NCBI GenBank assembly: GCA_035301265.1
Contig: DATGUP010000015.1
Location: 1-28,490 of the forward strand
Length of the DNA: 28,490 nucleotides
Reading direction: 5' to 3'
DNA from: DATGUP01 sp035301265
GTDB lineage: Bacteria; Bacillota; Bacilli; Bacillales; Amphibacillaceae
A model generated the notes under the pieces. That model did no database searches. It saw only the letters and a program-made list of their open reading frames with translations, and was not told the origin of the DNA. Below, in pieces: positions 23,587-28,490 of this stretch. The number at the start of each line of letters is the position of its first letter. The stretch's first letter is position 1. The position numbers and the translations under genes are program-made.

Positions 23587-25539
23587 TTATTGTTTTGCTT
23601 TCCGTGATTTGACCCAGTTAATCAAACCACCTTGGACGATGATGTCTTTTTGCCGAGGTGATAAAGTGTAGGAGAGGGTGATTGTCTGGTCTTTTCCTTT
23701 GATTGTTGCCTCAATGGTGTCGTATTCCAAAATCGTGTGCCTTATGTTATTTAATACGATGACATCATCTTTCTCCAAAAGATTGTAATCCGCTTCGTTT
23801 GTAAATGTAAGCGGCAAGATGCCAAAGTTGACCAGGTTTTGCCAATGGATGCGGGCGTAGTCTTTGACAAGAACCGCCCTGAGACCGAGATAGCGCGGAG
23901 CTAAGGCAGCGTGCTCACGGCTTGATCCTTGTCCGTAGTTGAAACCGCCGACAATGGCGTGACCATCTTTGTTGCGCGTTTCTAATGCCCGTTCGACATA
24001 CGTTGGATCAACGGCTTCATACGTAAACTTAGCAATTTCCGGTAGATTGCTTCGGTAGGGGAGAACGCGTGCACCGCCGGCAAGAATTTCATCCGTTGAA
24101 ATATTGTCTCCCACTTTGAGCAGTATAGGTATTTCAAGATTATCCGGCAATGCGTCCATCTCCGGGATGGAGACAATATTGTCGCCTTTGATCAGTTCAA
24201 CTTGACGAGCTTCTTCGGGGGGAAGCGGTTTTGTCAGTAAGTGTTCTTCGATTTTGATTTCTTGAGGTTCGGTCACTTTCGGGTATGGAAAGTCAAGTGT
24301 GCGCGGATCGGTGATGGTTCCGGTCAATGCAGATGCTGCGGCCGTTTCCGGACTTGATAAATAAACACTATCTTCGGGGGTGCCTGATCTACCTGGGAAA
24401 TTGCGCGGCGTTGTCCGTAAACTGTTCTGTCCTGTCGCCGGTGCCTGCCCCATGCCGATACAGCCGTTGCAGCCTGCTTGATGGAGTCTGGCTCCAGCTT
24501 GGAGAAGGCTTGCGATGTGTGATTCAGAAACGAGACTCGTCAGCATTTGCCGGGATGTCGGGTTAATGTCAAACGACAGACCGTCGGCGATTTTTCGTCC
24601 TTTAACCATTTCGGCCGCAATGGCGAAGTCACGAAATCCTGGATTGGCGGATGAACCGATATAGGATTGGTAAATCGGTGTTCCGGCAACCTCGCTGACC
24701 GGGACGACATTGCCAGGGCTTGATGGCTTGGCGATCAGCGGTTCTAATTCGGAAAGGTTGATTTCCTCATCTATATCGTAGGCGGCCCCTTCATCGGCAA
24801 CGAGTTCTATCCAGTCGTCTTCCCGGTTTTGTTGTTTTAAGTAACGTTTAACCTCACTGTCAGAAGGAAAAACGGTTGTCGTTGCCCCGAGCTCAGCTCC
24901 TTTATTCGCAATGACGTGACGATCCATGGCAGATAGATGGTCGAGCCCCGGTCCGTAATATTCGATGATTTTTCCGACACCGCCTTTGACATCGTGACGG
25001 CGCAGCATTTCCAGAACGACGTCTTTGGCACTCACCCAGTCGGGCAGTTTACCGGTCAATTTCACACCCATGATTTTCGGCATTTTGATGTAGAAAGGTT
25101 CCCCGCTGATCGCCATAGCGACATCGATACCGCCAGCGCCCATCGCTAACATGCCCATGCAGCCGTTGGCACACGTATGGCTGTCCGAACCAAGGAGCGT
25201 TTTTCCCGGAATGGCAAGACGTTGCATATGAACAGGGTGGCTGACACCATTACCCGGGCGACTGTAATAAAATCCGAATCGTTTAGCACTGCTTTCTAAA
25301 AACAAATGATCGTCTGGATTTTTGCTGTCTGCTTGAATCAAATTATGATCGACATATTGCGCTGAAACTTCCGTCTTAGCATAATCCAAATCCATCGCTT
25401 CGAGTTCGAGCATAACCATGGTGCCCGTCGCATCTTGAGTCAACGTTTGATCAATTTTGAGACCGATCTCTTCGCCGTGTTCCATCTTACCTGAGACAAG
25501 ATGCTCTCGGATCAGCTTTTGGGTAACGTTAAAAGCCAA
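23587..25539 (-). CDS. Aconitate hydratase, about 650-residue mitochondrial/Aquifex-like type
   Basis: This TCA-cycle enzyme isomerises citrate and isocitrate through aconitate using a [4Fe-4S] cluster. The 650-residue protein has the active-site stretch LLGSDSHTCANGCMGM near 115-130, GCNGCIGMGQAP with Cys357 and Cys360 as probable cluster ligands, RNFPGRSGT near 385, and the C-terminal swivel domain with FNYGQGSSREHAALAPRY. It is much shorter than the roughly 900-residue CitB/AcnA of typical Bacillus. The place where canonical aconitases have IGSCTN reads IGSSAN, so one expected cluster Cys (position 297) is Ser. The start is TTG at 25539, with AAGGAGG seven bases upstream. It could instead act on a related hydroxy-acid. 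Confidence 0.85.
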   Translation of the reverse strand: MAFNVTQKLIREHLVSGKMEHGEEIGLKIDQTLTQDATGTMVMLELEAMDLDYAKTEVSAQYVDHNLIQADSKNPDDHLFLESSAKRFGFYYSRPGNGVSHPVHMQRLAIPGKTLLGSDSHTCANGCMGMLAMGAGGIDVAMAISGEPFYIKMPKIMGVKLTGKLPDWVSAKDVVLEMLRRHDVKGGVGKIIEYYGPGLDHLSAMDRHVIANKGAELGATTTVFPSDSEVKRYLKQQNREDDWIELVADEGAAYDIDEEINLSELEPLIAKPSSPGNVVPVSEVAGTPIYQSYIGSSANPGFRDFAIAAEMVKGRKIADGLSFDINPTSRQMLTSLVSESHIASLLQAGARLHQAGCNGCIGMGQAPATGQNSLRTTPRNFPGRSGTPEDSVYLSSPETAAASALTGTITDPRTLDFPYPKVTEPQEIKIEEHLLTKPLPPEEARQVELIKGDNIVSIPEMDALPDNLEIPILLKVGDNISTDEILAGGARVLPYRSNLPEIAKFTYEAVDPTYVERALETRNKDGHAIVGGFNYGQGSSREHAALAPRYLGLRAVLVKDYARIHWQNLVNFGILPLTFTNEADYNLLEKDDVIVLNNIRHTILEYDTIEATIKGKDQTITLSYTLSPRQKDIIVQGGLINWVKSRKAKQ

Positions 25540-25687
25540 TATATCTCCTCCTTAAATAGTAATGCATATGTGTTATTACTTCCATTTACCCTTTTTGTAG
25601 ATGTTATAAACTAAACGTTAACGTTATTATCATGAAGTAAAAATAGGCAAAATATGCATTTAGATTGCGGAAAACTTTTAAAGGGCA

Positions 25688-25724
25688 TAAAAAATGCCAG
25701 ATACCTGTGATAGGGTATCCGGCA
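25688..25724 (-). terminator. Intrinsic terminator of the YceI gene
   Basis: On the minus strand, TGCCGGATACC pairs with GGTATCTGGCA (one G-T pair) across an 8-nt loop, followed by a T-run. It lies 27 bp beyond the yceI stop and before the aconitase gene. Confidence 0.85.
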
Positions 25725-25751
25725 ATGATGTATATGCATAAAGAAGGAAAT

Positions 25752-26288
25752 TTATGCTTCTTTATATGCTTCTAATTCGATGTTGATCGTCACTTCATCT
25801 CCGAGGAGAACCCCGCCAGTCTCAAGCGCTGTATTCCACGTTAGATCAAAATCCTTCCGATTGATCTGAGTCGTTCCGCTAAAGCCGATAACCTCATTTC
25901 CGCTCATCGGATCTTTGCTTTGTCCGGCGAATTCGGTATCAATTGTAACCGGTTTGGTGATGCCGCGCAGGGTGAGATCGCCTGTAATTTCATAATGATT
26001 GTCTGCTTTTTTCTTGATCTCCGTGGAAACAAAGGTAGCCTCTGGATAATTTTCTACATCAAAAAAATCCGCTGAGCGCAAATGATCATCCCGATCGTTT
26101 TGGCGTGTGTCGATACTGGCGACATCAATCGTCACTTCAATATCTCCACCGGTTAAATCATCTGGATCAACGTGAATATTGCCAGAGAATTTCTCAAATC
26201 CTCCTTTAGCTTTAGCGATCATCATATGTTTGATGGAAAACTCGATTGAGCTATGTACAGCATCAATTTTCCAATTTGTTTTAGCCAT
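25752..26288 (-). CDS. YceI-family protein (lipocalin-like isoprenoid-binding fold)
   Basis: This 178-residue protein carries the YceI landmarks: WKIDAVHSSIEFSIKHMMIA at residues 6-25, VASIDTRQNDRDDHLRSADF, the FFDVENYPEATF strand, GDLTLRGITKPVTI, and NRKDFDLTWNTALETGGVLL. The family forms a beta-barrel that binds polyprenyl or amide lipids. There is no signal peptide, so it acts in the cytoplasm, as in other Gram-positives; its physiological role is unsettled. The ATG at 26288 has AGGAGG seven bases upstream. It is a single-gene unit with its own terminator. Confidence 0.92.
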   Translation of the reverse strand: MAKTNWKIDAVHSSIEFSIKHMMIAKAKGGFEKFSGNIHVDPDDLTGGDIEVTIDVASIDTRQNDRDDHLRSADFFDVENYPEATFVSTEIKKKADNHYEITGDLTLRGITKPVTIDTEFAGQSKDPMSGNEVIGFSGTTQINRKDFDLTWNTALETGGVLLGDEVTINIELEAYKEA

Positions 26289-26447
26289 ATCATACCCTCC
26301 TATTGTTATTAAAAGTATGTTGGTTATCTTTAATAACTAAGTGTAAAATGATAAACAACAGATGTCAAGTCATACCCTAAGTATACCCATTACACAAGGA
26401 ACAAAACTTTTATTGGTAAGGATAGGCGATGGAATGTGTCTGTTGAT

Positions 26448-26476
26448 TTGTGATTATGTTGGAAATGTGATATAAT
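26448..26476 (+). promoter_or_regulatory. Promoter of the TPP-riboswitch-thiT unit
   Basis: The -35 is TTGTGA (26448-26453), the spacer is 17 bp, and the -10 is a perfect TATAAT (26471-26476), about 30 bp before the aptamer. Confidence 0.65.
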
Positions 26477-26505
26477 CCGGGTAACGAAAAAAGCAATATA
26501 AATAT

Positions 26506-26608
26506 AGAAGCCTCAGGGGGAGCCAGTGGGCTGAGAGTGAATGTGCATAACGTGCCATTCAGACCCTTTGAACCTGTTAGTTAGTACTAGCGTAGGGATG
26601 GTGGCTTT
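26506..26608 (+). promoter_or_regulatory. TPP riboswitch (THI element)
   Basis: The conserved blocks are all present: GGGGGAGCC, GGGCTGAGAG, ACCCTTTGAACCTG and CTAGCGTAGGGA. P1 is formed by AAGCC (26508-26512) and GGCTT (26603-26607). The variable P3 arm is short. It precedes thiT and should reduce its transcription when thiamine pyrophosphate is plentiful. Confidence 0.95.
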
Positions 26609-26625
26609 TTTGATGGTCGATAGAC

Positions 26626-26680
26626 AAGCAATGCGAGCGGTTTCCCATCAGGAAGCTTCCCCTTGGCATTGCTTTTTTTG
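26626..26680 (+). terminator. Terminator of the riboswitch expression platform
   Basis: AAGCAATGC (26626-26634) pairs with GCATTGCTT (26666-26674) across a long loop, followed by T's. It lies between the aptamer and thiT. The 3' arm is also perfectly complementary to AAAAAAGCAAT at 26487-26497 at the start of the leader. Confidence 0.8.
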
Positions 26681-26721
26681 TGTTCGCAATGCGGATGACA
26701 ACTGGGGAGGTAATGAGTAGA

Positions 26722-27300
26722 ATGCGTTCAAAAAAAATATTATTTTTGATTGAAGTTGCAATTTTTGCGGGATTAGCTTTAGCACTCGATCTTATTCCAT
26801 TTTTGAAGTTCAAAATTTGGGCTCAAGGTGGTTCGATTTCGTTTGCGATGCTGCCGATTTTCATCGTGGCATTTCGCTGGGGTGTGAAAGGTGGGTTACT
26901 GGCTGGTTTTATTTGGGGGATGTTGCAAATTCCTCTCGGAGGTTTAGTCTACCATCCAGTGCAAGCCTTTATTGATTATACGCTCGCTTTTACGGTTCTC
27001 GGTTTTGCTGGTATCTTTGCTAAACGCATTCAACAGGCGGTAAAAGAGGACCGGCCGAAAGCATACTTCACTTATATTATCAGCGGTATATTCCTCGGCT
27101 CGATGTTGCGATTTGCAGCCCATGTTGTAGCAGGCGTTGCATTTTTTGCCGAGTTTATGCCGGAGGGATGGGATAACATTTGGCTCTATTCATTCGTTTA
27201 CAATGTATCCTATATTATCCCATCCTTCCTGTTATGCGCGTTAGCCATCTTTTTCTTATTCAACAAACAGCCGAAAATTGTATTGCAAACGGATGCATAA
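26722..27300 (+). CDS. thiT: ThiT, substrate-binding membrane subunit of the ECF thiamine transporter
   Basis: This is the S-component that captures thiamine and docks on the shared EcfAA'T module, encoded elsewhere. It has six membrane helices in about 192 residues. The family segments GGSISFAMLPIFIVAFRWGV, YHPVQAFIDYTLAF and GSMLRFAAHVVAGVAFFAEF carry the residues that form the thiamine pocket. The upstream TPP riboswitch confirms the substrate. Start choice is uncertain: GGGGAGG ends 11 bases before the ATG at 26722 but only 2 bases before an in-frame ATG at 26713, and the former spacing is more workable. It is followed by a terminator. Confidence 0.93.
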   Translation: MRSKKILFLIEVAIFAGLALALDLIPFLKFKIWAQGGSISFAMLPIFIVAFRWGVKGGLLAGFIWGMLQIPLGGLVYHPVQAFIDYTLAFTVLGFAGIFAKRIQQAVKEDRPKAYFTYIISGIFLGSMLRFAAHVVAGVAFFAEFMPEGWDNIWLYSFVYNVSYIIPSFLLCALAIFFLFNKQPKIVLQTDA

Positions 27301-27331
27301 TTCGTAAGATCCGCTCGCATGTTGGTTGGAT

Positions 27332-27366
27332 AACCTCCTGACGATGTAGAGAGGTTTTCTTTTTTT
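27332..27366 (+). terminator. Intrinsic terminator of thiT
   Basis: AACCTC (27332-27337) pairs with GAGGTT (27351-27356), followed by a T-rich run. Confidence 0.75.
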
Positions 27367-27468
27367 ATTATAGGAGTTTTAACGTTTCAGAGTTGGTTTA
27401 CTAGCGCCAATAGTCATTTGCTGCTGCTATGGTTTGGAAATGGATAGCAACTACGTGTGAAACAGCTG

Positions 27469-27651
27469 TCAGACTGTCGGGATTTTCGGCGTATTCCGGG
27501 CGTATTTTTTTAGCACGTCTGCCGATGGCTGAGTATAAGCGACTCCTTTTCTTGCCAGTTTAATCGCGAGCTCAAACCCTTCTTGAGGCGTATCTGTTTT
27601 TAAGCTTGTCAGCCATTCTGCTACTTGTGTTATCGTGCACCATTCATTCAT
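27469..27651 (-). CDS. 60-residue hypothetical soluble protein
   Basis: It starts at an ATG (27651) with AGAGGTG six bases upstream; the open frame's seven earlier codons precede that site and are dropped. The product MNEWCTITQVAEWLTSLKTD... is a small, mixed-charge, probably helical protein with one Cys and no signal or membrane segment. The N-terminal part faintly recalls a helix-turn-helix-like opening (ITQVAEWL), but is too short to call. The function is unknown. Confidence 0.5.
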   Translation of the reverse strand: MNEWCTITQVAEWLTSLKTDTPQEGFELAIKLARKGVAYTQPSADVLKKYARNTPKIPTV

Positions 27652-27787
27652 TCTATTCACCTCTTCAGTCAATCACACAACATTCATTTGTCACCATGCT
27701 AGCATATATTAAAATTAAGTAAATATTTAATAGTTTGAAAATTTATCTTATTTTCATATGAATAAGATGTACTAAAAGTGTTATCGG

Positions 27788-27910
27788 ATGTTTACTAACT
27801 CATCAGTTAAAAATTTAGATGCACGTTCTAGGCGACTAAAAATTGTTGGAACTATGCCAGGTGGGATTATAGAAGATTGTCTAAATTATGTTAATACATA
27901 CTTATCCTAA
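27788..27910 (+). CDS. Possible 40-residue ORF, unknown
   Basis: The ORF starts MFTNSSVKNLDARSRRLKIV and continues with a Gly-Gly-containing TMPGGIIEDCLNYVNTYLS. There is no clear ribosome binding site, and the frame is closed just upstream. It lies in AT-rich DNA before the broken ABC gene. It may be a small peptide gene or the tail of a truncated gene. Confidence 0.3.
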   Translation: MFTNSSVKNLDARSRRLKIVGTMPGGIIEDCLNYVNTYLS

Positions 27911-27950
27911 CTATTAAAAGGATTTACCAGACGATTGAGGAAAGGTTACT

Positions 27951-28064
27951 GTGGTTAATTTAATTTTAAGGAATTGGACGATTGTAGTGATTATTATAGT
28001 TGTAGTTAGTGGGCTATTCAGAAAAGGTATAAAAACAACATCGTGCTCGATAGACTTAATTTAG
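27951..28064 (+). pseudogene. Truncated single-helix protein, possible N-terminus of an efflux adaptor
   Basis: A GTG behind GAGGAAAGG starts MVNLILRNWTIVVIIIVVVS, then GLFRKG. A short basic end plus one strong helix is the usual start of MacA/YknX-type membrane-fusion adaptors, which precede MacB-type ATPases. After about 26 codons the frame runs into the ATPase coding region out of phase and stops at 28064. A deletion that joined the adaptor's start to the ATPase's start would explain this; it is inference. Confidence 0.35.
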
Positions 28065-28490
28065 ACGTTGCCAAAGGCGACATGATTGCGATTATGGGAA
28101 AGAGCGGTGTAGGCAAGTCAACCTTATTAAACATTATTGCTGGACTTGACAAGCCAGATAAGGGGCAATATTTATACAAAGATCAACCGATTCATCAACA
28201 AAGCATTCATGATCTTGCTGCCTTTCGCCGCAAAAATATAGGTTTTATTTTGCAAAATCATCCGTTAATCGATAGCAAAAATGTCTTCCATAACATTGCT
28301 CTGCCATTGGAATATAGTAAAATGTCGAAAAACACTATTCAAAAAAAGTAAATAAAATCTTATCTGATTTAGAAATAATTGATTGTAAAGAAAAATACCC
28401 TTCGATGTTATCCGGGGGAGAGGCACAACGGGTCGCTATAGCTCGGGCATTGATACAAGAACCTGAATTGATTTTAGCTGATGAACCCAC
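28043..28490 (+). pseudogene. MacB/lactococcin-972-group-like ABC ATPase, 5' truncated, frameshifted, cut by the window edge
   Basis: The ATPase has Walker A GKSGVGKS near the start and Q-loop region GFILQNHPLI. At 28342-28348 the sequence A_AAA_AAG is followed at once by an in-frame TAA. The -1 frame continues with VNKILSDLEI, signature LSGGEAQRVAIARAL and Walker B LILADEP at the window end. In frame upstream of the GTG at 28043 the DNA still reads IQKRYKNNI, matching the usual family N-terminus, but a TAG closes the frame and no start or ribosome binding site is found. So it lacks a normal start and its middle is frameshifted. The likely original role is peptide or bacteriocin export or self-protection. 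Confidence 0.7.

Noticed and set aside
26577..26813. 78-codon minus-strand frame over the riboswitch and thiT start
   Set aside because: It is antisense to a well-supported TPP riboswitch and ThiT, with no independent support.
1..28490. CRISPR array, complete insertion sequence or phage attachment site
   Set aside because: No regularly spaced repeats, transposase genes, or terminal inverted repeats with target duplications were seen. The tRNA gene has no obvious duplicated 3' end within the window.

Overview
The window looks like chromosomal DNA of a low-to-moderate-GC, Gram-positive, probably spore-forming member of the Bacillaceae or a close relative. The signs are AGGAGG-type ribosome binding sites with GTG/TTG starts, sigma-A-like promoters, a Fur box, a candidate PurBox pair, a THI-box leader on thiT, and Bacillus-type gene families (SbcCD, GuaC, YitT, DUF3231, YumB-like NDH-2, YuxK-like DCC protein). 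The genus cannot be named from sequence reading alone. Most of the window is ordinary core or metabolic sequence. Two AT-rich stretches (about 17.44-19.06 kb and 27.7 kb to the right edge) look acquired and partly decayed.

Layout. 0.27-6.1 kb: tRNA-Pro(GGG), then the sbcD-sbcC nuclease operon, facing guaC (GMP reductase) with its promoter and candidate PurR site. 6.2-7.5 kb: a Fur-controlled flavodoxin-hmoA operon with an unusually long 3' region that carries a perfect 17-bp palindrome. 7.8-10.3 kb: a YitT membrane protein, and a convergent DUF3231-MFS operon. 10.4-13.0 kb: an ssuA-ssuC-ssuB type ABC importer for sulfonate-like compounds, without a monooxygenase gene. 13.6-16.4 kb: two MFS exporters. 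16.5-17.25 kb: a Gln/Ala heptad-repeat protein and a DCC-family thiol oxidoreductase.

17.4-19.06 kb is an AT-rich cassette. It holds a small multi-pass membrane protein whose frame is broken at an in-phase A_AAA_AAG tract, followed by a secreted, bacteriocin-like peptide gene interrupted by one in-frame TAA, and it closes with a strong terminator. This is the best candidate for something undescribed: a peptide/partner-membrane-protein pair that is either recoded or recently inactivated. 19.2-23.5 kb: a class C (S13) penicillin-binding protein, an AlkA-like glycosylase, type II NADH dehydrogenase and two small membrane proteins. 23.6-26.3 kb: a roughly 650-residue aconitase and a YceI protein. 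26.4-27.3 kb: TPP riboswitch, terminator and the ThiT thiamine transporter. The right edge holds small ORFs and a broken MacB/lactococcin-972-group-like ABC ATPase whose frame is also lost at an A_AAA_AAG tract.

How the genes work together: iron limitation would derepress flavodoxin plus haem oxygenase; the purine level would set guaC; thiamine pyrophosphate would set thiT; sbcCD and the AlkA-like enzyme serve DNA repair; NDH-2 and aconitase serve respiration and the TCA cycle. Functions are assigned from motifs and remembered family features; no database search was run.
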